Source: Streptomyces spinosus (GTDB lineage: Bacteria > Actinomycetota > Actinomycetes > Streptomycetales > Streptomycetaceae). Taken from it: a stretch of 64,000 bases of DNA. The notes beneath the pieces were generated by a model. It did not search any database, was not told the origin of the DNA, and was given only the letters and a program-made list of their open reading frames with translations. The DNA is taken from contig NZ_JAINRC010000022.1 in the NCBI RefSeq assembly GCF_020400655.1, positions 62,001 through 126,000 of the forward strand, read 5' to 3'. Within the stretch, counting starts at the first letter, position 1, and every line of letters starts with the position of its first letter. Below are positions 8,852 to 17,481 of the stretch, piece after piece. The position numbers and the translations under genes were made by a program.

Positions 8852-9847
8852 TCACAGGAGGATCAGCCGGCAGGCCGACGCCAGGAGCGCACAGACCGTG
8901 AGGTGGATCCACCGGTGGTGCAGGACGACGGCGGCGAACTCCCGCATGGTCGCGCTGGGCCGGAAGTAGGAGGCCGTGGGTGAGCCCAGGACGTGGGCGT
9001 CGACGCCCACCTTCCGGGCGATCATCGCGGCCCGGAAGGCATGGAAGTCGTTGGTCACGATCACGCAGCGGTAGCCGCTGCCGCGCTCGTCCATGAGGGC
9101 CTTGCTGTTGCGGAGGTTCTCCTCGGTGGTGGCGGACCGCGCCTCACGCAGCAGGCTCCCGGCCGGTACGCCGCGTGCCGCCAGGTAGTCGGCCATCGCC
9201 TGCGCCTCGGCGACGGCCTCGTCCGGCCCTCGCCCGCCGGATGTGATCAGGACGGGCTCGCCGCCCCCGGCCACCTGGTCCTCGAAGACCGCGTGCGCGC
9301 GGTCGAGCCGCCCGGCGAGCAAGGGCGGCACCCGGTCACCGCCGGTCAGACCGGACCCGAGGACGACGATGTAGTCGAGGCCGGACGGCGCGGCCAGGCG
9401 GCTGTACGCGTAGCCGTACACGGTGAAACAGACGAAGAGGAAGACGAAGTAGGCGGTGAGCACCGCCGCGATGACGACGGCCGTGGCCAGCGCGTGCAGC
9501 TCCGTCACGAACGCCGCCACGGTCAGCAGCAGGAGCGACAGGAGGCCGACACCCGCGACGAACGTCAGGAGGTTGGCCGGGCTGCTGCCCTCCTTGCGCA
9601 CCATCCGCACCCCGTTGCCGATCAGCAGGCAGCACAGCAGCAGCACGGCCAGCCCCTCCAGGACGGGGCTGGCCAGCCAGGTGTCGTCCAGGGCGTGCCG
9701 GTACACCAGCAGGTCACGCCCGTGGGCCACCGCCATCAGTGTGAGGAACACACCGAGCAGCACGGCGTTCGCGAAGCGCCTCGCGTCGGCGATGACACCG
9801 ATGACGAACAGCAGCAGCACGACGGCCACCAATAGGTCGATCAGCAC
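8852..9847 (-). CDS. DUF218 (YdcF/SanA-like) membrane protein
   Basis: 331-residue protein with four to five N-terminal membrane segments (about residues 1-165) followed by a DUF218 domain: GLDYIVVLGSGLTGGDRVPPLLAGRLDRA..., ITSGGRGPDEAVAEAQAMADYL, EARSATTEENLRNSKALM and VTNDFHAFRAAMIARKVG. Family members are linked to envelope processes. GTG 9847 is chosen because GGAGG is found just upstream on the coding strand. An extension to 10024 would run through a short tandem repeat and is unlikely to be translated. Confidence 0.8.
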   Translation of the reverse strand: MLIDLLVAVVLLLFVIGVIADARRFANAVLLGVFLTLMAVAHGRDLLVYRHALDDTWLASPVLEGLAVLLLCCLLIGNGVRMVRKEGSSPANLLTFVAGVGLLSLLLLTVAAFVTELHALATAVVIAAVLTAYFVFLFVCFTVYGYAYSRLAAPSGLDYIVVLGSGLTGGDRVPPLLAGRLDRAHAVFEDQVAGGGEPVLITSGGRGPDEAVAEAQAMADYLAARGVPAGSLLREARSATTEENLRNSKALMDERGSGYRCVIVTNDFHAFRAAMIARKVGVDAHVLGSPTASYFRPSATMREFAAVVLHHRWIHLTVCALLASACRLILL

Positions 9848-9908
9848 CCTGGACTTCCTCCGTGGGCCGGGGCCCGAGGGAGGGCACCGGCATGGTCGGG
9901 GACGGCCG

Positions 9909-9962
9909 TCAGATGGCCGCCCAGAGCTCCTTGTCGCCGTAGCGGTGGATGTTGAAACGCAC
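9909..9962 (-). other. 17-codon peptide or gene remnant next to an octamer repeat
   Basis: Read from GTG 9962 this gives MRFNIHRYGDKELWAAI and a TGA. The composition looks like the end or beginning of a real protein, not noise, and the codons use C/G in third position. It abuts an 8-bp tandem repeat immediately upstream. It may be what remains of a gene damaged by repeat expansion, or a short upstream frame of the DUF218 gene. I cannot name it. Confidence 0.25.
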
Positions 9963-10022
9963 GGATGCACGGACGCACGGATGCACGGACGCACGGATGC
10001 ACGGATTACGGACGCACGATGC
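9957..10022. repeat. Octamer microsatellite
   Basis: Alternating 8-bp units ACGGATGC and ACGGACGC run from 9957 to about 10000. A degenerate end follows (ACGGATTACGGACGC, then ACGATGC). The array lies between the DUF218 gene and the CU044_5270-type gene. Confidence 0.9.
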
Positions 10023-10112
10023 ACTGCCGCTCCGCGTCCACAGCGCGGCCGGGAAAGTCAGGAGCTGCCCCCGAGCGTCGGTCAGGAAGCAGCTCCGTAC
10101 TTGCGCGGGGTG

Positions 10113-11213
10113 TCAGCTGGTGCGTGCGGGGACCTGCTTGACGTCGTCGACGATGGCTCGCTGCAGGACGGCGCTGGTGAAGAGCACGGTCCCGGGCTTG
10201 ACGAGTTCCTCGGCGCCCCGGCCCCGCTTCACCTGGACGGATCGCTGGCCCAGGAAGACGTGGGTCGTCCTGTCGAAGATCCATTCCTCTCGCTCGCCGC
10301 TCGTCTCGTCCAGCCGCGCGACCGCCACGCCGTGCCGGCCGACCGCGTCGACGGCGTCGTTCACGGTCACGACGCCGGGTATCCGGGCCGCGGCCTTGAA
10401 CAGCGCCTTGGTGAGGGCGGCCGGGGGGTAGCTCTCGCCGAGCAGGTCGCCGATCGTGGTGAACGCCTCCTGGTCCGGCGAGTTGCCCTGCCCCCTGGTC
10501 TCGTCGTAGATCTTCGCGAGGAGGGCGCCGGGATCGGTGGGCAGCTTGGCGAGGTAGTCGTACGAGGGGTGGTTCAGGCCGGCGACGGGGGTGTTGCCCT
10601 GTTCGTCGGGGAGGCTGAGGGTCTCCCCTTCGGGGCTGTCGTTGACGGCCGGGTCGATCAGCCACCCCTTGGTCCCGTCGGGCGAGTACCACACCTGGCG
10701 CCTGTGCAGGGCATGGCTGGCGAGGCTGACCCTGCCGTCGACGTTCTTCACGAACGTGTCGGCCGCCTTGGACTCGATGTACACGTACTGGCCCGCCTTG
10801 AGGACGGGGTGGTCGTCCTTGGCCGCCACGAGGGAGACCTGGTCGAGCAGACGGCCCACCCCGTTCGGGCTGGCGGCGCCGATCCGCGTCGTCAGGGCCG
10901 GTCCGGTGGCGAGCCGGCGGGGTCCGTCCCCGTTGCCGTCGCCGCCGGTCAGCGCCGTGCCGACGATGACGGCCGCGGCCACGGCGGCGGCCAGGGCGGG
11001 CAGTGCGATCGCCGGGCGGACGAGCCGGAACCGGCGCGCCTTCTCGGGGCGTGGGGAAATCTCCTGCGTGCGCTGTGCCTGCTCGATGTGTGCCATCAGA
11101 CGCTCCCTGTGGTGCTCGTGGCGGCCCGGAGGCAGGTCGCGCGCGGTCCGGGACAGCAGCCGTGCGGCTTCCTCCCACTCACCCGGGCCGGGCCGGGACG
11201 TGTTCGCGCTCAT
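10113..11213 (-). CDS. CU044_5270-type membrane protein, second copy
   Basis: 366-residue protein with a cytoplasmic N-terminal region (EWEEAARLLSRTARDLPPGRHEHHRERLMAHIEQA), one membrane segment (about 68-88, PAIALPALAAAVAAAVIVGTA), and an extracytoplasmic region typical of CU044_5270 proteins (AGQYVYIESKAAD, RQVWYSPDGTKGWLIDP). Its ATG overlaps the TGA of the upstream sigma gene by four bases, so translation is coupled. The organisation repeats that at 2.4-3.9 kb, although the two proteins are divergent. Likely a membrane sensor or anti-sigma partner, inferred from position. Confidence 0.78.
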   Translation of the reverse strand: MSANTSRPGPGEWEEAARLLSRTARDLPPGRHEHHRERLMAHIEQAQRTQEISPRPEKARRFRLVRPAIALPALAAAVAAAVIVGTALTGGDGNGDGPRRLATGPALTTRIGAASPNGVGRLLDQVSLVAAKDDHPVLKAGQYVYIESKAADTFVKNVDGRVSLASHALHRRQVWYSPDGTKGWLIDPAVNDSPEGETLSLPDEQGNTPVAGLNHPSYDYLAKLPTDPGALLAKIYDETRGQGNSPDQEAFTTIGDLLGESYPPAALTKALFKAAARIPGVVTVNDAVDAVGRHGVAVARLDETSGEREEWIFDRTTHVFLGQRSVQVKRGRGAEELVKPGTVLFTSAVLQRAIVDDVKQVPARTS

Positions 11214-11929
11214 CGGTTTCCTTCCTGTGCGGGCCGGACGGTGTCGATCCGATCACCAGGTATCTGTCGGCCGGCGTCCCCGGCTTCCCGTCTGCCGCGA
11301 CTTCTTTCCGGCCGTTGCGCCGGTCCGGCGCGCGTTGGGCGCGGAGCGGGGCTCCTCCCGTCGCCGGTGACGGCCGCCGGCGGACCGGAGGGCCGGGCCA
11401 GTTCGGCGTCCGCGAGGGAGCGCAGCTTCCGGCGGGCCCGGGACAGCCGGGAGGCGACCGTGCCCACGGGAATGCCGAGCGCCTTCGCCGCGGCCTCGTA
11501 GTCGAGCCCTTCCCCCACGCACAGGGCGATGACCTCCCGCTCGGGTCTGCGCAGGGAGGCGAGCGCCCGGAGGGCCACGGCCAGCTCGCGCTGGTCGTCG
11601 ATCTGCTCGGTCACCTCCTCCGCGTGGTCCGGCACGTTCAGTTCCGCGGCCGCGGTGGCGAGGGCCGCTCGCCGGTAACTGCGGTTGCTGCGGTACTGGT
11701 TGCGTGCGGTGTTGGTGGCGATGCCGAGCAACCAAGGCCGCAGCGAGCCGCCTTCGGAGTCGATCCTGTGGCGAAGCCGCCAGGCCTCCATGAAGGTGGT
11801 GGCCATGACGTCCTCGGCCGTCGACCAGTCGGCGGTCAGACGGAAAGCGTGGTGGTACACGCCGCGGGCGTAACTGTCGAACAACTCGGCGAACGCGGCT
11901 GGTTCCCCCGCCCGTAGCCGGGCACGCAT
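11210..11929 (-). CDS. ECF-type RNA polymerase sigma factor, second copy
   Basis: 239-residue sigma factor. Region 2 is FAELFDSYARGVYHHAFRLTADWSTAEDVMATTFMEAWRLRHRI with RPWLLGIATNTARNQYR. Region 4 is LASLRRPEREVIALCVGEGLDYEAAAKALGIPVGTVASRLSRARRKLR. A basic, low-complexity C-terminal tail of about 50 residues follows and is unusual for an ECF factor. ATG 11929 is preferred because AGGTGAG lies eight bases upstream; GTG starts at 11941 and 11971 are possible. It is operonic with the downstream CU044_5270 gene. Confidence 0.85.
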   Translation of the reverse strand: MRARLRAGEPAAFAELFDSYARGVYHHAFRLTADWSTAEDVMATTFMEAWRLRHRIDSEGGSLRPWLLGIATNTARNQYRSNRSYRRAALATAAAELNVPDHAEEVTEQIDDQRELAVALRALASLRRPEREVIALCVGEGLDYEAAAKALGIPVGTVASRLSRARRKLRSLADAELARPSGPPAAVTGDGRSPAPRPTRAGPAQRPERSRGRREAGDAGRQIPGDRIDTVRPAQEGNR

Positions 11930-12040
11930 GTCAATGCTCACCTCTGGGACCTGTCGGATGCTCGGCTCCACTTCCCGTGACGTGCGTCACATGCAGGGCG
12001 GAAAGGGAGGGGTCGACGCCTCGGTACGGGCCGAAGGACT

Positions 12041-12187
12041 CTATCCAGCGAGGAGGTGACCGAAGAGGCCGCCCAGCGTGTTGGCGAGCAGGCCGTCGAC
12101 GTCGACGGCGCGACCGTCGTGGAACAGCACGTACGACCGCGGGAAGTGGCGGAGTCGATACGCGGTGACCTCACCGGTCCGGCACAT
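12041..12187 (-). CDS. Possible 48-residue protein
   Basis: Small frame with a protein-like sequence (YRLRHFPRSYVLFHDGRAVDVDG and LLANTLGGLFGHLLAG) in the spacer upstream of the secreted-protein gene, on the opposite strand. No strong ribosome site precedes ATG 12187 and I do not recognise a family. It might be a C-terminal gene remnant. The frame bias is reasonable. Confidence 0.35.
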   Translation of the reverse strand: MCRTGEVTAYRLRHFPRSYVLFHDGRAVDVDGLLANTLGGLFGHLLAG

Positions 12188-12309
12188 GCCCAGGTCAGGT
12201 GGGTCGTAGGACAAACGTGGCCGCCGTGGCCGTGCGGCCAGAAGTGGCGGGCGGCGCGTCCCGGCGCCAGCCTGGGAGGGTCCACCGAGCGACAGGACGG
12301 GAGACACAC

Positions 12310-12711
12310 ATGACCTCCGTACTCCGGGACCACTGCCTTCGTACGCTCGGCGCCGGTGCCCTCTCCGTCGCGCTGCTCTCCGGCGGGACGACCGGAGCCC
12401 TGGCCGCCGGCCCGAGCCCCGGCACGACGGCGTCGATCACCGTGAAGGCAGACAAGACCGAGGTGAAGGCCGGGGACAAGGTGACGTTCACCGGCCGCAC
12501 GAAGGGCCTGAAGGTCGGTTCCCCGCTCGTGCTCCAGCACGAGAAGTCCGGCAAGTGGATCCCGCTGAGGGCGACCGCCAAGGTCAAGAAGGGCAGCTCC
12601 TACGCCCTGATCGCCAAGCTCAACACCAAGGGCGCCGAGCATCTGCGGATCGCGGGCGTGAGCGGGTCCGAGAAGGTCTACTCGCCCACCGTGGCGGTCA
12701 AGGTGAAGTGA
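12310..12711 (+). CDS. Secreted small beta-rich protein
   Basis: 133-residue exported protein. The signal peptide ends near ALAA (about residue 33). The mature ~100 residues (ASITVKADKTEVKAGDKVTFTGRTKGLKVGSPLVLQHEKSGKW...) look like one Ig-like/bacterial surface beta-sandwich domain with many lysines. There is no lipobox, sortase motif or transmembrane anchor, so it is probably released. A strong bidirectional hairpin follows. Confidence 0.75.
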   Translation: MTSVLRDHCLRTLGAGALSVALLSGGTTGALAAGPSPGTTASITVKADKTEVKAGDKVTFTGRTKGLKVGSPLVLQHEKSGKWIPLRATAKVKKGSSYALIAKLNTKGAEHLRIAGVSGSEKVYSPTVAVKVK

Positions 12712-12733
12712 GCTCCACACCAGGGGCACTCGG

Positions 12734-12764
12734 CGGCCTGGCATCCGTGGAGGATGCCAGGCCG
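12734..12764. terminator. Bidirectional hairpin between convergent genes
   Basis: Arms CGGCCTGGCATCC (12734-12746) and GGATGCCAGGCCG (12752-12764) are perfect 13-bp complements around the loop GTGGA. It lies between the stops of the secreted-protein gene (+) and the hydrolase gene (-), so it can end both transcripts. Confidence 0.8.
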
Positions 12765-12796
12765 GGGCTCGGTCATCGGCGCGGGCCCGTCCGGCC

Positions 12797-13627
12797 TCAG
12801 CTCTCCACGAAGGCGAGGATGTCGGCGTTGAGGACCTCGGGGTGCGTCGACAGCATCCCGTGGGGGTACCCCTCGTAGCTCTTGAGCGTGCCGTTCCTGA
12901 GCAGCTCGGCGGACTTCGGGCCCGAGTCGGCGTACGGCACGACCTGGTCGTCCGTGCCGTGCATCACGAGGACGGGGACGTCGATCTTCTTGAGGTCCTC
13001 GGTGAAGTCGGTTTCCGAGAAGGCCTTGATGCACTCGTAGTGGGCGTTCGCCGCGCCCATCATGCCCTGCCACCACCACCGGTCGATCAGTCCCTGGGAC
13101 ACCTCGGCCCCGGGCCGGTTGAAGCCGTAGAAGGGCCCGGCGGGGACATCGATGAAGAACTGGGCCCGGTTGGCGGCGAGGGCCGCACGGAATCCGTCGA
13201 AGACCTCGATCGGGGTGCCCTCGGGGTTGCCGTCCTTCTTCACCATGACCGGCGGGACGGCCGCGACGAGCACCGCCTTGGAGACCCGGCCGGGCTTCGC
13301 CTGCGCCACGTAGCGCGTGACCTCGCCACCGCCGGTGGAGTGCCCGACGTGCACGGCCCCCCGCAGGTCCAGGGCGTCGGTCAGCACGTTGACGTCGGCG
13401 ACGTAGGTGTCCATGTCGTGGCCGGTCGCGGGCTGGCTGGACCGCCCGTGTCCGCGCCGGTCGTGGGCGATGACCCGGTACCCCTTGGAGAGGAAGAACA
13501 GCAACTGGGCGTCCCAGTCGTCGGAGGCCAGCGGCCAGCCGTGGTGGAAGACGATCGGCTGGGCGTCCCGCGGGCCCCAGTCCTTGTAGAAGATGACGGT
13601 GCCGTCCGGCGTGGTGACTGTACTCAT
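12797..13627 (-). CDS. Alpha/beta hydrolase, non-heme haloperoxidase type
   Basis: 276-residue enzyme of the cofactor-free chloroperoxidase/esterase group. The catalytic triad is visible: Ser97 in VGHSTGGGE, Asp226 or 227 in MHGTDDQVVP, and His256 in GYPHGMLSTHPE. The oxyanion motif HHGWPLASDDWD and AHDRRGHGRSSQ are classic for the family. Known members are esterases that form peracids in vitro. Cytosolic, monocistronic, ending at a shared terminator. Confidence 0.93.
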   Translation of the reverse strand: MSTVTTPDGTVIFYKDWGPRDAQPIVFHHGWPLASDDWDAQLLFFLSKGYRVIAHDRRGHGRSSQPATGHDMDTYVADVNVLTDALDLRGAVHVGHSTGGGEVTRYVAQAKPGRVSKAVLVAAVPPVMVKKDGNPEGTPIEVFDGFRAALAANRAQFFIDVPAGPFYGFNRPGAEVSQGLIDRWWWQGMMGAANAHYECIKAFSETDFTEDLKKIDVPVLVMHGTDDQVVPYADSGPKSAELLRNGTLKSYEGYPHGMLSTHPEVLNADILAFVES

Positions 13628-13639
13628 CGCTGGTTCCCC

Positions 13640-14520
13640 TGCTGTGGCGGATGTTCAGTTGTGCGTCGTACGGGTCGGGCCGCGCCCGGGTGAACGCGGT
13701 GCACCGGCCGACCCTGGCCGCGCGCGAGCATCTTCTCGGACCGGACCGCTTCCGGCCGTCATGCCACCCGCGCCGCGCCCGGTTTCGTCTGGTTGCTTCG
13801 ACCGCCTGGGCGATGACGTCCCCTGCCTCGTCGGGGACGACGAGGCAGGGCGGGAGCGGCCCGGAGGACGAGGCCGCCGGGAACCGGCCGGCAGTGGGCG
13901 GGCGGCGGCCCGCTCGCCTTCGTCGTCCGGCTCGGCCCCCAGCGGCGCCGTCGCTGCCAGGACCCGCGAGCCCGGCACGATCCGAACGGGAGGCTCCGGG
14001 GCGCAGGCACGCGCGTACGGGGGCGCGGGCTCGGGCTCACAGCGGTGTCGGCGTCGGTGGGGCCGGCCCTGACCGGGTCCTCTTCGGGCCGTGGCCAGGG
14101 GGACGGCGGCCAGGACGGCAGCGCCGGGGCGGTCGCAGCAGCTCCAGCCAGGACCACGGCGGTTCGACGCCGGGCGGCGACGGCTCGCACGGCAGCGCCC
14201 CGCACAGCGGCTCGTCGAACGACACGTCCGGCGACTCGCACGGCTCCGGGACGAGCGCCGGTGGCAGCGGCGGCAGTTCACAGCCCACCTCCACGGCGCC
14301 CCCAGTGTGCCCGTCGGCGGCTCGGGGCGCGCGCGGACATGAATCGGTCACTGCGCGGTCGATCCGGGAGCCGCTGCCGTCCGGTGACGGCCCGACAGGT
14401 GCCACTCGTCCGGGAGGCGCGCTTGTCAGGACAGGGTCCGGCAGCGGACTCTTGCAGCAGGCACGGCGGTACGCGTACCGGACGTCGGATCCCCGACGGC
14501 CCTGAGGCGGCTCGGGAGGC
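13640..14520 (+). pseudogene. Decayed region with Gly/Ser-rich coding remnant
   Basis: About 900 bp without an intact gene. From about 14045 one frame reads VSASVGPALTGSSSGRGQ, then GDGGQDGSAG. From about 14128 a second frame continues in the same style: SSSSQDHGGSTPGGDGSHGS, SSNDTSGDSHGSGTSAGGSG, then PTSTAPPVCPSA. A single frame change near 14120-14135 would join them into one Ser/Gly/His-rich exported-protein tail. Bases before 14000 show no convincing gene. Alternatively this is only low-complexity noise. Confidence 0.35.
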
Positions 14521-14526
14521 TCCCGG

Positions 14527-15810
14527 ATGTTCGTTCCACCGGAGTGCGGGGTCGATGGCCCTGCCCTCACCGAACACCAGGCGGAGGCGCTGGTCGAGGG
14601 GGTCTGCTTCAGAACCGGCCCGCCGCGCAGCGTCGGGGTCGAGGTGGAATGGCTGGTCCACCAGGAGCGCGCGCCGCACGGCCTGGTGGCCCGGGAACGG
14701 CTGGAAGAGGTCCACGCCGTACTGCGGACCCTGCCGCTGACGTCCGGTCTCAGCGTCGAGCCCGGCGGCCAGGTGGAGCTGAGCTCCCGGCCCGCCCCGT
14801 CGCTGACCGGGTGCGTCGCGGACGTCGCGGCCGACCTGGAGGCCGTACGCGCCGTGCTGCGCGAGCACGGCCTGACCCTGGCCGGCATGGGCGTGGACCC
14901 CTGGAACCCGCCGCGCCGGTTCCTGCGGGAGCCACGTTACGACGCCATGGAGGCCTGCCTCGACCGCACGGGCCCCGCCGGGCGAGCCCTGATGTGCACC
15001 TCGGCCTCCGTACAGGTGTGCCTCGACGCCGGACGCGAGGAACCCGGCGTCATGGGATTCGCGCGCCGCTGGTGGCTGGCACACCACCTGGGCGCAGTCC
15101 TGGTCGCGGCGTTCGCGAACTCGCCCGTGGCCGGAGGCCGGCCCACGGGCTGGCTGTCGACGCGGCAACTGATGTGGACGGAACTCGACCCCGGTCGGGC
15201 CGGAGGTCCCTCCCCGGCCCACGACCCACGCCGCGCCTGGGTCCGGCGGGTCCTCGACGCCCCCGTGATGTGCGTACGGCGCGACGACGGCCCCTGGGAG
15301 GTACCGGAGGGACTGAGTTTTCGCGAATGGACCCGCTCGCGCACCAGGCGCCCCCCGACCCCGGCGGACCTCGACTACCACATCACCACGCTGTTTCCGC
15401 CCGTCAGGCCACGGGGGCACCTGGAACTGCGCATGATCGACGCGCAGCCCGGCGACGACGGGTGGATCGTGCCGCTTGCGGTGGTCACGGCCCTGTTCGA
15501 CGACCCGGGCGCCGCCACCATCGCGAACGGGGCGGTGGAACCCCTGGCCGAGCGGGCCGCCGGGGCCCCGGCGCCGCACAATCCGCTGTGGAGGGACGCG
15601 GCGCGCCACGGGCTCGCCGACCCGGACCTGAAGCGCGCCGCCGTGACCTGCTTCGCCGCGGCCCTGGACGCCCTGCCCCGGCTGGGGGCGAGCACCAGGA
15701 TCGTGGACGCGGTCGCGGCGTACGCCGACCGCTACGTCCGCCGCGGCCGCAGCCCGGCAGACGACGTGCTGACCGGCAACGGGGCCGTGGCGCGCCCGCT
15801 GTGCCGATGA
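14527..15810 (+). CDS. egtA: Glutamate-cysteine ligase EgtA
   Basis: 427-residue ligase forming gamma-glutamylcysteine from glutamate and cysteine with ATP, the first step of ergothioneine synthesis in actinomycetes. Signatures are VGVEVEWLVH (about 38-47), EPGGQVELSS, GMGVDPWNPPRRFLREPRY, CTSASVQVCLDAG, NSPVAGGRPTGW and PRGHLELRMIDAQPGDDGW, matching the family over its full length. In Streptomyces it normally heads egtABCD(E). Here no egtB, egtC or egtD follows: 90 bases downstream is a PLP-enzyme remnant and then an HxlR gene. Pathway function therefore depends on genes elsewhere. Confidence 0.92.
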   Translation: MFVPPECGVDGPALTEHQAEALVEGVCFRTGPPRSVGVEVEWLVHQERAPHGLVARERLEEVHAVLRTLPLTSGLSVEPGGQVELSSRPAPSLTGCVADVAADLEAVRAVLREHGLTLAGMGVDPWNPPRRFLREPRYDAMEACLDRTGPAGRALMCTSASVQVCLDAGREEPGVMGFARRWWLAHHLGAVLVAAFANSPVAGGRPTGWLSTRQLMWTELDPGRAGGPSPAHDPRRAWVRRVLDAPVMCVRRDDGPWEVPEGLSFREWTRSRTRRPPTPADLDYHITTLFPPVRPRGHLELRMIDAQPGDDGWIVPLAVVTALFDDPGAATIANGAVEPLAERAAGAPAPHNPLWRDAARHGLADPDLKRAAVTCFAAALDALPRLGASTRIVDAVAAYADRYVRRGRSPADDVLTGNGAVARPLCR

Positions 15811-15899
15811 GCGAGCGCGCGGACACACCGGCGTCCGGCGCGTGATGCCGGGTCCGGTGCACGGCGGTCCTCCCGTGCGACCGTGGCAGTCGCGGGGGC

Positions 15900-16040
15900 G
15901 TGCGTGCCGCGCTGGACCCCGACCAGCAGGCCGCGGCCGGGGTCACGCCGGGCCTGGTGCGGCTGTCGGCCGGCATCGAGGGCGTAGACGACCTGATCGC
16001 CGGCCTGGAAGCGGCCCTGGGAGCAGCCGCCGTAGGAAAC
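15900..16040 (+). pseudogene. C-terminal fragment of a Cys/Met-metabolism PLP enzyme
   Basis: The frame reads RAALDPDQQAAAGVTPGLVR then LSAGIEGVDDLIAGLEAAL. This matches the C-terminal helix-strand block of the cystathionine gamma-synthase/O-acetylhomoserine sulfhydrylase family; compare the intact metY product in this window (GASPGLVRLSVGIENLADLK). Everything upstream, including the PLP lysine region, is missing, and the frame runs on without a proper stop. It is a relic, not a gene. Confidence 0.7.
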
Positions 16041-16214
16041 CCACCGCACATGCCGGAAGGTGCCCGGTCCGCCCCGCGTCACGGCACCTCCGGCTCGCCG
16101 CCACCACGGTCCCCGCCGGCCCGGCCGCGACCGTCGGCGGCCACATCCTGGTGTTCGCCCAACCGCCCGGCACCGTCGGCGATTTCGCCGGCCCGCGATC
16201 CGGACGAAGGGCCC

Positions 16215-16607
16215 CTAAGCGGATGGCGCGTCGGGGCGGGCGTCGTACGCGGCGCGGGCGGCGTCGATGTCCGCCAGGTGCGCGATGCTCCACTCCAGCA
16301 GGGGTGCGGTGGCCTGCCGGAGGGTCTTGCCCATCGGCGTGAGTTCGTAGCTGACGTGCGGCGGCATGACGTTGCGGACGGTGCGTGTGAGGATTCCGTC
16401 GCGTTCCAGGCCGCGCAGGGTGACGGTGAGCATGCGCTGGCTGATTCCGTCGATCGCCCGCTTGAGTTCGGTGAAGCGGCGCGGTCCCTGGCTGAGGTTG
16501 CGCACGACCAGCAACGACCACTTGTCACCGACGATGTCGAGTACTTCGCGGGTCCGGCACGGGTCCTCCTGCCGGCCCGGCCGTTTCGCGCCGCCCGCTG
16601 TGCTCAT
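16215..16607 (-). CDS. HxlR-family transcriptional regulator
   Basis: 130-residue winged-helix regulator. The family core is plain: CRTREVLDIVGDKWSLLVVRNLSQGPRRFTELKRAIDGISQRMLTVTLRGLERDGILTRTV, with PPHVSYELTPMGKTL following. The conserved N-terminal Cys (residue 17) is present, which in related regulators senses redox or electrophiles. It is divergent from the hydrolase gene at 16759 (151-base spacer), its likely target. Confidence 0.92.
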   Translation of the reverse strand: MSTAGGAKRPGRQEDPCRTREVLDIVGDKWSLLVVRNLSQGPRRFTELKRAIDGISQRMLTVTLRGLERDGILTRTVRNVMPPHVSYELTPMGKTLRQATAPLLEWSIAHLADIDAARAAYDARPDAPSA

Positions 16608-16758
16608 GGTGACCTCCAGGGAACCGGGGCACGGAAATGTGCCTTATTGCTCGGGGCGCCGCAGGTGCACCACGATGATGTCGGTTCTCAAAGAGTACCG
16701 AGGCACGAAAAGGAACCGCAGGTTCCCGCGCCTCCGCGCCCCGGAGAGGAAGACTGGC

Positions 16759-17481
16759 ATGTCGACATTCCTGCTGGTACACGGTGCCTGGCACAGCGGC
16801 CGCTGCTGGGAGCGGGTGGTCCCGCTGCTGGAGTCGGCCGGACACCGGGTGTACACGCCCTCGCTGACCGGCTACGGCGACAAGGCACACCTGCTCAGTC
16901 CCACGGTGGGGCTCGACACACACGTCGAGGACGTCGTCAAGCTGATCCACGAGGAGGACCTGACCGACGTGGTCCTCGTGGGGCACAGCTACGCGGGACT
17001 GGTCATCTCATCCGTGGCCAACGAACTCCCGGAGCGGATCGCGCAGTTGGTGTATCTGGACGCGATGGTCCCCGAGCACGGAGAGACCGCCGTCGACGTC
17101 CAGCCCCTCACCCGGCACCTGATCGACCAGGCCGCGCGGTCCGGCAGCGGCTGGCGCGTTCCGCCGCTGCCGGAGATGCCCGCGCCCCACGGTCTGTTCG
17201 GGGTCACCGACCCGGTGGACGTCGCGTGGCTGCGCGCGATGCTCTCCGACCATCCGGTGCGCTGCCTCAGGCAACCGGTCCGGCTGGACAATCCGGCGAC
17301 GGAGTCGATTCCCCGTGCGCACATCCACTGCACCGGCGCGCAACCGGAAGGCATCACGCGCAGGCCCGTCCCCGCGACACAGCCCAATGGTTCTCCGGCA
17401 CGGGTGTGGGAACTGCCGACCGGGCACGACTGCATGGTCACCATGCCGGCGGAGCTGACCGGCCTCCTGCTCCAGCTCTGA
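16759..17481 (+). CDS. Alpha/beta hydrolase, esterase type
   Basis: 240-residue hydrolase of the small plant-esterase-like group (EstC/salicylate-esterase type). Visible features are LVHGAWHSGRCWERV at the oxyanion loop, nucleophile Ser in VGHSYAG (about residue 79), and a C-terminal TGHDCMV that supplies the catalytic His. ATG 16759 follows GGAGAGGAAG. It is controlled, by position, by the divergent HxlR gene. The stop codon lies in a 16-bp palindrome. Confidence 0.88.
   Translation: MSTFLLVHGAWHSGRCWERVVPLLESAGHRVYTPSLTGYGDKAHLLSPTVGLDTHVEDVVKLIHEEDLTDVVLVGHSYAGLVISSVANELPERIAQLVYLDAMVPEHGETAVDVQPLTRHLIDQAARSGSGWRVPPLPEMPAPHGLFGVTDPVDVAWLRAMLSDHPVRCLRQPVRLDNPATESIPRAHIHCTGAQPEGITRRPVPATQPNGSPARVWELPTGHDCMVTMPAELTGLLLQL

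Noticed and set aside
9848..10024. Longer N-terminus for the DUF218 protein
   Set aside because: It would translate the octamer repeat; GTG 9847 has a GGAGG site and begins directly with the first membrane segment.
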